A stretch of DNA of 21,687 nt from an uncultured beta proteobacterium (GTDB lineage Bacteria; Pseudomonadota; Gammaproteobacteria; Burkholderiales; Burkholderiaceae), in assembly GCA_903938955.1 (NCBI GenBank), contig CAJAFJ010000699.1:1-21687 (forward strand), read 5' to 3'. The notes beneath the pieces were generated by a model, which saw nothing but the letters and a program-made list of their open reading frames with translations, was not told where the DNA came from and did not search any database. Numbering within the stretch: the stretch's first letter is position 1; each line of letters begins with the position of its first letter. Below are positions 13,866-21,687 of the stretch, piece by piece. Made by a program: the position numbers and the translations under genes.

Positions 13866-16800
13866 TCAGACCACGCCTGACGGCGTCGTGACCGGCGGAC
13901 GAAACTGGGCCACCCAATTCTGAAAGTCCTCCGCCGGCATGGGCCGGGCAATGAAGTAACCTTGCGCAAAATCACAACCAAAGGCGGCGAGTTGATCCCA
14001 GTGGGCCTGGGTTTCGACGCCTTCGGCCACGGTCTTGCGCCCGAGGTCACGCACCAGGTCGATGGTGGAGCGCACAATCATGGCGGAATCCTTGCTAAAG
14101 GCCATGTCACGCACAAAGGACTGGTCGATCTTGATGTATTCCACCGGCAGTTTCTGCAAATAGCTGAGCGACGAATAGCCGGTGCCGAAGTCGTCGATAT
14201 AGAGTGGAATACCGGCATCGCGCAAGTTATGCAAGACACGCAGCGCAAACTCGGCATCGTCCATCACGGTGCTCTCGGTGATTTCCAGTTCGAGCAGCCC
14301 CGCCGAGACACCCCAGGTGGTCTGCAGCTGGCGAATTTTTTCCAGCAGATTTTCATCGCGCAGGTTGCGTGCCGACAGGTTGACCGCAATCGGCAAGGCG
14401 CAACCCAGGCGCTGCCAATCATGGTTCAGGCGCAAGCCGGTTTCAATCACCCACTCGGTCAGCGGCTTGATAAGCCCGGTTTGCTCGGCCAAGCTGATGA
14501 ACTCGCCCGGCATGATCAAACCGCGCTCGGCGTGCCGCCAGCGCACCAGCCCTTCAGCTCCACACACGCGGCCGGTACGCATCTCCACTTTGGGCTGCAG
14601 GTAGAGCGACAAATCGCCCCCTTCAATGGCGCGCCGCAACTCCCCGGCCATCGTCAGGCGACGTGACTGGTCCTGGTTCAGGCTCGGATCAAAGATGACG
14701 TGACTCAGGCCCTTCTTCTTGGCCTGATGCACGGCGATGTCCATGTGGCGGTACAAATCATGGGGCGTCAGCCCATGGGCCGGAAACAGGGTGATGCCGG
14801 TTTTTGCCGACACATCCAGCAAAATATCAGCGATCGGGAACGGCCGTGCCAGCGCTGCCTCCAGGCGCTGCACCATGGCCATGGCGGTGCTGGCATCACT
14901 GTCGGGCAGCAGCATGGCAAATTCATCCCCACGCAGGCGCGCCACCATGGCCGACGCCGGGGCGGCATGGTAGATGCGCGTGCCGAACTCCCGCAGCATG
15001 TGATCGCCATGACTGAAACCGAGGGCATCGTTGATCTCCCGCAGTTGCTCGATATTGGTTTGCATCACGGCAAAGGGCTGGTCAAGGCGCTGACCGGTCT
15101 CAATGGCGGCGATGAGGCATTCGGTGAATTGGGTCTCGTTGGGCAGCCCGGTCAGGGCATCAAAACGGGTCAGGCGGTGCATCGCCTCTTGCGTTATTTG
15201 CTGCTGTGCACGCGCACGCAGCGTGGCAATGCCAAAGGCCAGGTCCTCCGCCGATTCGGTCAGCAGGGTGACTTCGTCCGCATCGAACGTGTCTGCTTCG
15301 GCATCGTAGATCGCCAGTGCGCCAATGATTTCACCGCCAACACGCAGCAGGCAAGCGACGCCAGACGTCATGCCGTGCACATAGGCTCGCCACGGGGCGT
15401 AACGGGGGTCGCTCTGCATGTTCCGCACCACATTCGTCTGCCCGGTACGGATCGCAGTGGCGACAGCACCCCGGCCATACTCGCCATCAGCCCAGCTGAC
15501 TTTGAGCTGGCTCAAGCCCGTCAGACCCGCCGGATAACCGGTCTGCGCCACTGGCTTGAGCGAGCAGAATTCATCGTCAATTTTGTACCACACGGTCGCC
15601 ATGTCGTAGCCACCGGCATCCACAATCGCGGCGCACATGCTGTCCAGCAGCGCCTGCTCGTCGGTCGCGCGCAACATGGTGCGATTGCCCGCGCTCAAGG
15701 TTCGGAGTGCGCGACTGACGTGCTCCAGCTCACGCACATGCAACTCCAATTCGGTATTGAGGGTCTGGATTTTTTCTTCGGCTTGCTTGCGCTCCGTGAT
15801 GTCGGAGCCCAGCACGTAGTAGCCGGTGACCTTGTCATGTGCATCCCGCTTGGGCAGGTAGTTGATGGCCTGCCAGACCCCGGAAAAAGGCTGCCAGTCG
15901 TAGCTTTGCGCCTCGCCTTGCAAGACCTTGGTGATGAGCGGTGCAGCGATGCAATAACGCTCGTCACCCAGAATCTCACGCACGGTGCAACCGGTCAGGT
16001 CAGCCCGCTCAGGCGCAAAGCGCTGATGGTACTGATCATTGACGTACACATAGCGTTGTTGCGCATCCACGTAGGCGATCATGGCCGGTACGTTGCTGAT
16101 CACGCTGCGCAGATGGCCTTCGCTCTCGATCAATTGCTGCGTGCGCTCAAATACGCGCTGTTCCAGTTGTTCGTTTTGCTCGCGGATCGTCTGCTGGGCC
16201 TGATGCGCGACCGTCACATCGCGAAACACCAGCACCACACCAGTCATCTGCCCCGAGGCATCCCGTATCGGCGCCGCGCTGTCCGAAATGGGGCGCTCAC
16301 TGCCGTCGCGCGCGATCAACACCGTGTGATTGGCCAGCTCCTGGGTTTGGCCGGTGGTGAGCACCTTGGCCACAGGCACCTCGGCGGGGGCTCGCGTGTG
16401 TTCGTGAACAATATCAAACACTTCTTCCACTAGGTGGCCTTGGGCGTCGGCAAGGGTCCAGCCACACAGGGCCTGCGCCACCGGGTTCATGCGGGTGATG
16501 CGCCCCTGGGTGTCTGTCGCCAGCACGCCGTCGCCGATCGAGTTCAAAGTGATGGTCAGGCTTTCTTCGCTATCGACGAGGGCTCGTCGGCTGGCCTCCG
16601 TCTGGCGCAACTGCCGCCGGATCAAAACATAGGTTGCCGTCAGCAAGACCAGTAACAACCCAGCGACCAGCGCACCAGCGACCACCATGGTCTGGCGCAG
16701 GCGGGTCTGCTCGGCGCTGCGCATCTCAAGCAGCCGGGTTTCCTCGGCGGCCATCTCGCGCAACAGGCGATAGGTGCGTTCACGGGTTTCCTGCAGCGGC

Positions 16801-17246
16801 GCACTGGCCACGAAGGCGCTCGCCGCTTCCAGACCTTGAGTTTTGCGCAGCATTTCAACACGACGGGAGATAGCGAGTCGCTGGTTAAGGACCTCGCGCA
16901 GTTGCGTCCAGCGCGCTTCCTGAACCGGGTTATCGCGGGTGAGTTGCTGAAGCTGGTTAACCAAGGCTTCCCGCACCGCGATAACCGCATTGCGTTCAAC
17001 GATGAGCGCCGGGTTGCCGGTCAGCCGGAAGCTTTGGGTGCTGAATTCAATCTGCAGCGTGTCCGCCCGGATGCGGGCCAGGCTGTCAAGCACCGCATGG
17101 GTGTGCGCCACCCAACGCGCGGCGCTGGTCGCGTCTTGAGCCACCCGCCAGGAAGTCACGGCGAGCCCCATAACCACCAAGATGGCCAACGCAAAGGCAG
17201 CCAAAACTTTGGTTTCAAAACGGACTTTTGATTTCACGGTCATCAT
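13866..17246 (-). CDS. Membrane-bound PAS-PAS-GAF-GGDEF-EAL cyclic-di-GMP protein
   Basis: A 1126-residue signalling protein. Two transmembrane segments (about 13-33 and 187-209) flank a helical periplasmic sensor of about 150 residues (CHASE3-like). Then come PAS (about 225-348), PAS (375-490), both with coiled-coil linkers, GAF (about 520-680), GGDEF (about 690-850) and EAL (about 865-1115). The GGDEF domain looks catalytically impaired. Its site is RGDEF (772-776), and the usual metal-binding DxD before FK is replaced by TNIEQLR (730-736). The EAL domain keeps E898 in EGL, N956, E991, D1018-D1019, K1039 and E1075, so phosphodiesterase activity is likely. The net role is probably c-di-GMP breakdown under sensory control. 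The start is the first of two tandem ATGs (17246 or 17243). Confidence 0.93.
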   Translation of the reverse strand: MMTVKSKVRFETKVLAAFALAILVVMGLAVTSWRVAQDATSAARWVAHTHAVLDSLARIRADTLQIEFSTQSFRLTGNPALIVERNAVIAVREALVNQLQQLTRDNPVQEARWTQLREVLNQRLAISRRVEMLRKTQGLEAASAFVASAPLQETRERTYRLLREMAAEETRLLEMRSAEQTRLRQTMVVAGALVAGLLLVLLTATYVLIRRQLRQTEASRRALVDSEESLTITLNSIGDGVLATDTQGRITRMNPVAQALCGWTLADAQGHLVEEVFDIVHEHTRAPAEVPVAKVLTTGQTQELANHTVLIARDGSERPISDSAAPIRDASGQMTGVVLVFRDVTVAHQAQQTIREQNEQLEQRVFERTQQLIESEGHLRSVISNVPAMIAYVDAQQRYVYVNDQYHQRFAPERADLTGCTVREILGDERYCIAAPLITKVLQGEAQSYDWQPFSGVWQAINYLPKRDAHDKVTGYYVLGSDITERKQAEEKIQTLNTELELHVRELEHVSRALRTLSAGNRTMLRATDEQALLDSMCAAIVDAGGYDMATVWYKIDDEFCSLKPVAQTGYPAGLTGLSQLKVSWADGEYGRGAVATAIRTGQTNVVRNMQSDPRYAPWRAYVHGMTSGVACLLRVGGEIIGALAIYDAEADTFDADEVTLLTESAEDLAFGIATLRARAQQQITQEAMHRLTRFDALTGLPNETQFTECLIAAIETGQRLDQPFAVMQTNIEQLREINDALGFSHGDHMLREFGTRIYHAAPASAMVARLRGDEFAMLLPDSDASTAMAMVQRLEAALARPFPIADILLDVSAKTGITLFPAHGLTPHDLYRHMDIAVHQAKKKGLSHVIFDPSLNQDQSRRLTMAGELRRAIEGGDLSLYLQPKVEMRTGRVCGAEGLVRWRHAERGLIMPGEFISLAEQTGLIKPLTEWVIETGLRLNHDWQRLGCALPIAVNLSARNLRDENLLEKIRQLQTTWGVSAGLLELEITESTVMDDAEFALRVLHNLRDAGIPLYIDDFGTGYSSLSYLQKLPVEYIKIDQSFVRDMAFSKDSAMIVRSTIDLVRDLGRKTVAEGVETQAHWDQLAAFGCDFAQGYFIARPMPAEDFQNWVAQFRPPVTTPSGVV

Positions 17247-17366
17247 CTCAGGTAAGTGATCTTCTGATTCGCGTTTATTTTTACACTAATCCCGAGCCAG
17301 GTCACGCCTGAACCTTGCCAAGGATGGGGTCAAAATTTTCAAACAGCATGTAGCTACCATCGTCCC

Positions 17367-18419
17367 ATGCAATCCTTTTACAAGCCCGGTAACCCGGGCA
17401 TCTACGCCGCGTTGGGCGCCGCGGCCTTGTTTGGCGGCGGGACGCCGTTGGCCAAGTTGTTGCTGGGCAACGTCAACCCCTGGATGCTGGCCGCCTTGTT
17501 TTACTTGGGCTCGGGCTTCGGGCTGTGGCTGTACCGGGCATTGCGCCAATCGGCCCCTGCCCGCCTCGCCCCACATGAATGGCCCTGGCTCGCCGGTGCG
17601 ATTCTTTCAGGCGGCGTCGTGGGACCGGTACTGCTGATGTACGGGCTGACGCACATGGCTGCCGCAGGGGCCTCACTGTTGCTGAATGCCGAAAGCGTGT
17701 TCACTGCCTTGATCGCGTGGATCGCCTTTCGGGAAAACGTGGACCGGCGCATTGCCCTGGGCATGCTGGCCATCGTCATCGGTGCGGTGATGCTCAGTTG
17801 GCCTGACAGCACCACCCTGTCCAGCGCGGCCCCGGCGCTGTCGGTGCTGGGCGCGTGCCTGGCTTGGGGGCTGGATAACAACCTGACGCGCCGGGTCTCG
17901 CTCAATGACGCCACCTGGATCGCCTCACTGAAAGGCCTGGTCGCCGGCAGCGTCAACCTGGTGCTGGCGTTGGCCATTGGCGCGCCATGGCCCTCGTTGC
18001 CCTTGATGCTTGGCGCCGCCGTGGTGGGGTTTGCCGCCTATGGGGTGAGTCTGGCGCTATTCGTCGTGGGCTTGCGGCACTTGGGCACCGCGCGTACCGG
18101 CGCCTATTTTTCGGTGGCGCCCTTCTTTGGCGCGGTCCTGGCGGTGCCGCTCCTGGGTGAAACGGTAACGCCCGCCTTGGTGCTGGCGGGTCTGGCCATG
18201 GGGCTTGGCGTCGGGCTGCACTTGACCGAGTCCCACCACCATGTGCATGCGCATGAGCCGCTGGAACACGAGCATGCGCACCAGCACGATGCGCATCACC
18301 AGCACCTGCACACCGAGGGCCTGGCCAATGACCAGGTGCACCGGCATCGCCACAGCCATGAGCCCATGACACACAGCCACGCGCATTACCCGGATGCGCA
18401 CCACCGGCACACGCATTAA
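17367..18419 (+). CDS. EamA/DMT-family permease with histidine-rich C-terminal tail
   Basis: A 350-residue inner-membrane protein. Residues 10-287 give about ten hydrophobic helices in two EamA halves (GGGTPLAKLLL in the first, LAWGLDNNLTRRVS opening the second, LRHLGTARTGAYFSVAPFFGAVL near its end). This is the drug/metabolite transporter fold. Residues 290-350 form a hydrophilic tail with 24 histidines. It contains two copies of a 20-residue unit (296-315 and 331-350, 13 of 20 identical) starting HEP and ending HH-x-H-x-H. Such a tail would bind Zn, Ni, Co or Cu, so metal transport or metal sensing is inferred. A CDF metal exporter lies about 2.6 kb away. It is transcribed divergently from the EAL gene. 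Confidence 0.88.
   Translation: MQSFYKPGNPGIYAALGAAALFGGGTPLAKLLLGNVNPWMLAALFYLGSGFGLWLYRALRQSAPARLAPHEWPWLAGAILSGGVVGPVLLMYGLTHMAAAGASLLLNAESVFTALIAWIAFRENVDRRIALGMLAIVIGAVMLSWPDSTTLSSAAPALSVLGACLAWGLDNNLTRRVSLNDATWIASLKGLVAGSVNLVLALAIGAPWPSLPLMLGAAVVGFAAYGVSLALFVVGLRHLGTARTGAYFSVAPFFGAVLAVPLLGETVTPALVLAGLAMGLGVGLHLTESHHHVHAHEPLEHEHAHQHDAHHQHLHTEGLANDQVHRHRHSHEPMTHSHAHYPDAHHRHTH
18252..18416 (+). repeat. Duplicated 20-residue histidine unit inside the permease gene
   Basis: The DNA at 18252-18311 and 18357-18416 encodes two imperfect copies of one His-rich module, 13 of 20 residues identical. They are separated by 15 residues that include HRHRH. Confidence 0.8.
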
Positions 18420-18426
18420 CCAGCGA

Positions 18427-18445
18427 GGCGCCAGGTGCTGGCGCC
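18427..18445. terminator. Hairpin between convergent permease and binding-protein genes
   Basis: GGCGCCAG (18427-18434) and CTGGCGCC (18438-18445) form a perfect 8-bp stem with a 3-nt loop in the 31-bp gap between two convergent stop codons. There is no T tract on either side, so it is not a canonical intrinsic terminator. It may still act as a bidirectional stop or RNA-stability element. Confidence 0.4.
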
Positions 18446-18450
18446 AAGGT

Positions 18451-19602
18451 TTAGTTCAGCGCCACGCGCACGTTGTCTTTGTAGGCATACAGCGTGACGG
18501 CGGGCGTCGTCAACTCACCTTTGGCGGTGAACGCGATGTTGGCGGTCACGCCCTTGTACTTGGTTTTACCGATGAACGGCAAGTACACCGAAGGCTCCAC
18601 CGAGTTGGCGCGCTTCATGGCATCCACCAGCACAAAGGTAGCGTCATAGGCGTAGGGGCTGTAGATCTGGAACTGGCCGGGGAAGCGGGCGTCGTACTTT
18701 TTCTTCCACTCATTGCCGCCCTGCATTTTTTGCACCGAGGCGCCCCCGGTGGCGCAGGTCACGTTCTTGAGCGTGCCGGCTTTGGCCGACAACTCGGACA
18801 ACTTTTCGGTACACAAGGCGTCGCCACCAAAGAACTTGACGTCCATCATGCCCAGCTGTTCCATCTGGCGCAGCATCGGGCCGGCCTGCGCGTCCAGGCC
18901 ACCATAAAAGATGGCGTCCGGTTTTTTGCTCTTGATGGCGGTCAGGATGGCCATGAAGTCGGTGGCCCGGTCGTTGGTGAATTCCTCCGCCACGACCTTG
19001 ATGCCTTTTTGCTCGGCCGTGGCCTTGAACACGCCGACCAGTCCCTGGCCGTAGGCGGTGCGGTCGTCGATGACGGCCACAGTCTTGAGTTTTTGTGCGT
19101 CATGCGCAAAGTAGGCCAGCGCGGCGCCCAGCGCGTTGTCGTTGGCAATCAGGCGGAAGGTGGTGGGGTAGCCGGGTTTGGTCAGGTCCGGGTTGGTGGC
19201 CGAGGCGGTGATGTGCGGAATGCCGCACTTGCTGTACACCGTGGCCGCCGGAATGGTGGTGCCCGACTGCAGGTGGCCAACCACGCCCGCGACTTTGGAG
19301 TCGCACAGCTTTTGCGCCACCACGGTAGCCTGGCGCGGGTCGCCTGCGTCGTCTTCGGCTGCCAGCTCAAACTTGATGCGCTTGCCGCCAATCACGACCA
19401 GCTGCATGTTGAGCTCGTCAATGGCCAGGCGCACGCCGTTTTCGGTGTCTTTGCCAATGTGGGCAATGCCGCCGGAGGTGGGGCCGGCGTGGGCGATGCG
19501 CACAGTTTGTGCGTCTTGGGCCAAGGTCACGGTGGCCGTCAGGGTCAGCGCCGCCACGGCGCTTAAGCGGAATGAAACAGTAGAAAGGGACACGTTTTTC
19601 AT
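18451..19602 (-). CDS. Periplasmic substrate-binding protein, branched-chain amino acid ABC type (LivK-like)
   Basis: A 383-residue type I periplasmic binding protein. The ATG at 19602 gives a signal peptide of about 28 residues ending TVTLAQD; the longer frame to 19641 would spoil it. The mature part shows the family opening VRIAHAGPTSGGIAHIGKD, then ENGVRLAIDELN, EDDAGDPRQA, VAGVVGHLQSGTTIPA, and YAYDATFVLVDAM near the end. The fold is that of Leu/Ile/Val, amide or aromatic-acid binders, and the ligand cannot be read from the sequence. No permease or ATPase genes lie beside it in this window, so it is an orphan receptor here. It starts 41 bp after the ATP-grasp-like gene and may share its transcript. 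Confidence 0.92.
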   Translation of the reverse strand: MKNVSLSTVSFRLSAVAALTLTATVTLAQDAQTVRIAHAGPTSGGIAHIGKDTENGVRLAIDELNMQLVVIGGKRIKFELAAEDDAGDPRQATVVAQKLCDSKVAGVVGHLQSGTTIPAATVYSKCGIPHITASATNPDLTKPGYPTTFRLIANDNALGAALAYFAHDAQKLKTVAVIDDRTAYGQGLVGVFKATAEQKGIKVVAEEFTNDRATDFMAILTAIKSKKPDAIFYGGLDAQAGPMLRQMEQLGMMDVKFFGGDALCTEKLSELSAKAGTLKNVTCATGGASVQKMQGGNEWKKKYDARFPGQFQIYSPYAYDATFVLVDAMKRANSVEPSVYLPFIGKTKYKGVTANIAFTAKGELTTPAVTLYAYKDNVRVALN

Positions 19603-19643
19603 GGTCAAAAATCCGGTTTTCAAATGAGAAAAAACAAACAAAA

Positions 19644-20987
19644 TCAGGGTTTCTCCTGAGCCACTGATGTTACTCCCTGGCGCCCTTGCGGCAGCCGCAC
19701 CACCGGCGCAAAACCGCCGCCCTGGGTTCTGAAATTGGTGGTTTGCCCGGCATACATGCGCGCCGCCAGCAGCTGCACCTGGCCGTCGTAGGTGAAGGCG
19801 CGCAGATCGAACTTGAGGTCGGCCCGCACGCCATCGACTTCAATCAAGCGTTCGCCCGGCGGCACCAGCGCTTGCGCCACAAAGTCGCCCGCCAGAATCT
19901 CGCCCCAAACCCGGCGCGTCAGCTTGTCGCCCCGGTAAGCGGCTTTGCCACCGTAGCTGGCCACCGGCTTAAAGAAGAGCTGGCGGCGCTGCGCCCACAG
20001 CGCATCGGCCTGATCGGCATGGACCAACCGGGTCTGCGGCACCACCGCTGCCAGCAGGCGGCGGTCCGCCGCCGACACGCCCCACCCGGCCAGCGTGGCG
20101 GCGTCGCTCAGCACCGTCAGGTTGCGCTTGTCGGCGAACAGTGCATGGGTGTGGGGGTTGGGCGTCAGCACCACGGCGCCAGCGGCGTAGGCCTGGCGTA
20201 GCGCTTGGTGCGGCGGCTCGTCCAGCTGAAAGTCGGTCAGGCGGTTGTAGACCAGCTCGACCGGCGCGCCGTCGTGCCACAGCTGGCCGTCATGCCAGAT
20301 CAACGCGGCAGGGTCGGCAATGCGGGCGGCCACGCCATGGCGCTGAAACAACTGGCGAAACAGCTCGAACTCGGGCGCCAGGTATTGCGACTCGGGCGCA
20401 TCGTCCACGATCAACACCGAGCGCCAGGGCGCATCGCCGCGCTGGCGGCGCCACTCGGCGGCGAACATGTCAAACACGGTCTGATCCAGCGCCTGCAGCG
20501 CCGTATGCGGGGTCACGGCCTGGTCCATCGCTTCGCAACACGACTGCTGCGCGCGCGCCAATGCGACATTGAGCAGGAGGCCGCCCGCGTTGGTGTTGAT
20601 CTCGATCAGCTGCGGCCCGTGGGGGCCGAGGTGAAAGTCATAGCCCATGCAGGCGCCCAGCGGACCCCACGCGGTGTGCGCCAGCGCCGGAGCGCGCGCC
20701 AAAGCCTGGGCCTGGTAGGCCGGGTGCGCCGCCACGCGTTCAATGGCCGCCACCGCCGCTGCCATGTGCTGCGCCACCTCATCGGCGATAAACACCACGC
20801 TGGCTGAAAACAGATGCGGCCGGTCTTGCAGCAGGTGGTGCATCGGCCCGGGCAGGCTCGGGTCGTCGGCCAGTTGCTCATGCAGCAGGCGCTCGTTGAG
20901 GGTGCGGCAATAACAGCTTTGGTTCAGCGTGTCGGCCGAACTAGAGGCTGGCCACGCCGCGGGGCCGGGGTCAGTGGGCGTGGTCAT
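19644..20987 (-). CDS. ATP-grasp-like protein, function unknown
   Basis: A 447-residue soluble protein. EINTNAGG (129-136), YNRLTDF (247-253), LTPNPHTHALFADKRNL (274-290), FFKPVASYGGKAAYRGDKL (338-356) and LKFDLRAFTY (391-400) look like nucleotide- and Mg-binding elements of an ATP-grasp ligase. The order recalls circularly permuted members such as glutathionylspermidine-synthase relatives. I would expect ATP-dependent amide or peptide bond formation, but the substrate is unknown. An early cysteine cluster (SCYCR, 24-28) and CC at 150-151 are notable. I chose the ATG at 20987, which overlaps the CDF gene by 17 bp; a TTG at 20999 is possible. It is probably co-transcribed with the CDF gene upstream and the binding protein downstream. 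Confidence 0.65.
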   Translation of the reverse strand: MTTPTDPGPAAWPASSSADTLNQSCYCRTLNERLLHEQLADDPSLPGPMHHLLQDRPHLFSASVVFIADEVAQHMAAAVAAIERVAAHPAYQAQALARAPALAHTAWGPLGACMGYDFHLGPHGPQLIEINTNAGGLLLNVALARAQQSCCEAMDQAVTPHTALQALDQTVFDMFAAEWRRQRGDAPWRSVLIVDDAPESQYLAPEFELFRQLFQRHGVAARIADPAALIWHDGQLWHDGAPVELVYNRLTDFQLDEPPHQALRQAYAAGAVVLTPNPHTHALFADKRNLTVLSDAATLAGWGVSAADRRLLAAVVPQTRLVHADQADALWAQRRQLFFKPVASYGGKAAYRGDKLTRRVWGEILAGDFVAQALVPPGERLIEVDGVRADLKFDLRAFTYDGQVQLLAARMYAGQTTNFRTQGGGFAPVVRLPQGRQGVTSVAQEKP

Positions 20988-21687
20988 GGGCAGGCTCAAG
21001 CGCGGTACACGCCGGGGTGAAGGGTTCCTGCATCACCTGCAGGGTCACATGGGTGATCTCAAAGCGGTCATGCAACAGGTCGATGGCGTGCTTCAAAAAT
21101 GCATCGTCGGCGCGCCCTTGCGGCATCACCAAATGCGCCGTCAGCGTGATGTGCGAGGTGCCGCTGGCCCAGATGTGCAGGTCATGCACGCACGTCACAC
21201 CGGGCAGCGCCGCCAGGCTGTCTTGCACCGCCTGCGGGTCCACGCTGTCAGGCACGCCGTCAAACAGCAGGTGCAGTGACTGGCTGAACAGGCTCCAGGT
21301 GCCCAGCACAATCACCCCCGCAATCGCCAGGCTGACCACCGGGTCGAGCCAGAGCCAGCCCTGCCACAGCGTCAAGGCCCCGGCAATGACCACCCCGGCC
21401 GACACCAGCGCGTCCGCTGCCATGTGCAAAAAAGCGCCGCGAATGTTCAGGTCATGCTCGCCGCCGCGCATGAAGAGCAAGGCGGTGGCGGTGTTGATGA
21501 CAATGCCCACGCCGGCCACCACCATCATGGTGATGCCTGCGCGCTGTCCAGGGGCGTGGGCGACATGAGACGGCCAAAGGCTTCCCACACCAGCGCGCCC
21601 ATCACCACCAACAGCAGCAGTGCGTTGGCACACGCGGCCAAGATGGTGCCGCGTTTCCAGCCATAGGTGTGGCGCGCATCGGGGCGC
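20971..21687 (-). pseudogene. Cation diffusion facilitator metal exporter, frameshifted and 5' truncated by window edge
   Basis: CDF-family inner-membrane exporter of Zn, Co, Cd or Ni. On the minus strand, 21686-21543 encodes DARHTYGWKRGTILAA, ANALLLLVVMGALVWEAF and RLMSPTPLDS. Then 21540-20974, in another frame, encodes AGITMMVVAGVGIVINTATAL, GAFLHMAADALVSAGVV (the TM5 HxxxD metal site) and a complete cytoplasmic domain ending HDHAH. The two parts join as one normal CDF protein only if the reading frame shifts near 21539-21544, a (GC)3 run. Removing one GC gives ...PLDSAGITMM... Without a shift the upstream frame stops at 21525-21527. This is either a real inactivating or phase-variable indel or a sequencing error. 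The ATG at 21633 in the second frame gives a non-CDF N-terminus and is spurious. Confidence 0.8.

Noticed and set aside
13866..13900. Possible terminator between the convergent SCP2-like and EAL genes
   Set aside because: Only a 5-bp stem (ACGCC/GGCGT near 13876-13889) without a T tract, and it lies inside the EAL coding sequence.
14700..16433. Long plus-strand ORF (577 codons) opposite the GGDEF/EAL gene
   Set aside because: It lies wholly antisense to a gene with clear PAS, GAF, GGDEF and EAL motifs. Its translation is His/Gln/Gly/Arg-rich without recognisable domains, as expected from high-GC codon bias.
21541..21633. N-terminal part of the CDF frame starting at the ATG at 21633
   Set aside because: The translation is unlike any CDF protein, while the adjacent frame encodes the expected CDF helices. 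It is an out-of-frame artefact of the indel at 21539-21544.
1..21687. Mobile elements, CRISPR arrays, tRNA or rRNA genes
   Set aside because: No transposase or integrase frame, no regularly spaced direct repeats, and no tRNA- or rRNA-like sequence was recognised on either strand.

Overview
The window looks like a chromosomal segment of a GC-rich betaproteobacterium, most likely Burkholderiales and probably Comamonadaceae (Rhodoferax/Polaromonas type). This rests on the protein flavour: malate synthase G, the cysteine-rich CWC plus small membrane protein pair, a DMT permease with a histidine tail, and a large PAS/GAF/GGDEF/EAL protein. It also rests on high-GC codon use, which creates long antisense shadow ORFs. 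No rRNA, tRNA, IS element, phage gene or CRISPR array was seen.

Layout. (a) 1-844: the 3' end of malate synthase G (glyoxylate metabolism) and two intrinsic terminators, one per strand. (b) 874-4808, minus strand: a lipoprotein with a phytase-like esterase domain, behind a structured leader with a weak Pho-box-like repeat, and a translationally coupled pair made of an uncharacterised 243-residue protein and an MBL-fold hydrolase. (c) 4906-5333: a small zinc-ribbon-like CWC protein and a two-helix membrane protein, overlapping by ATGA. (d) 5438-9610: a full arsenic resistance operon, arsR-arsD-arsA-arsC-acr3. ArsC reduces arsenate, ArsD passes As(III) to the ArsA ATPase, and ACR3 exports it. 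ArsR probably represses from a perfect inverted repeat that overlaps its own start codon.

(e) 9723-13857: a TetR regulator, then a zinc-free quinone reductase, an old yellow enzyme, an alpha/beta hydrolase and an SCP2-like protein. The same 14-bp operator pattern, ATGATG-N2-CATCAT, sits on the tetR start and again in front of the quinone reductase. This defines an autoregulated regulon, probably for reactive electrophiles or quinones. (f) 13866-17246, minus: a 1126-residue membrane-bound sensor with PAS, PAS, GAF, a degenerate GGDEF and an intact-looking EAL domain. (g) 17367-18419: an EamA/DMT permease ending in a 61-residue tail with 24 histidines built from a duplicated 20-residue unit. 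(h) 18451-21687, minus: a cation diffusion facilitator that is frameshifted in this sequence, an ATP-grasp-like protein overlapping its end, and an orphan branched-chain-amino-acid-type periplasmic binding protein.

The strongest leads beyond routine annotation are the duplicated TetR operator with its five-gene unit, the apparently leaderless arsR, the CDF frameshift at a (GC)3 run, the CDF/ATP-grasp/binding-protein association, and the repeated histidine tail.
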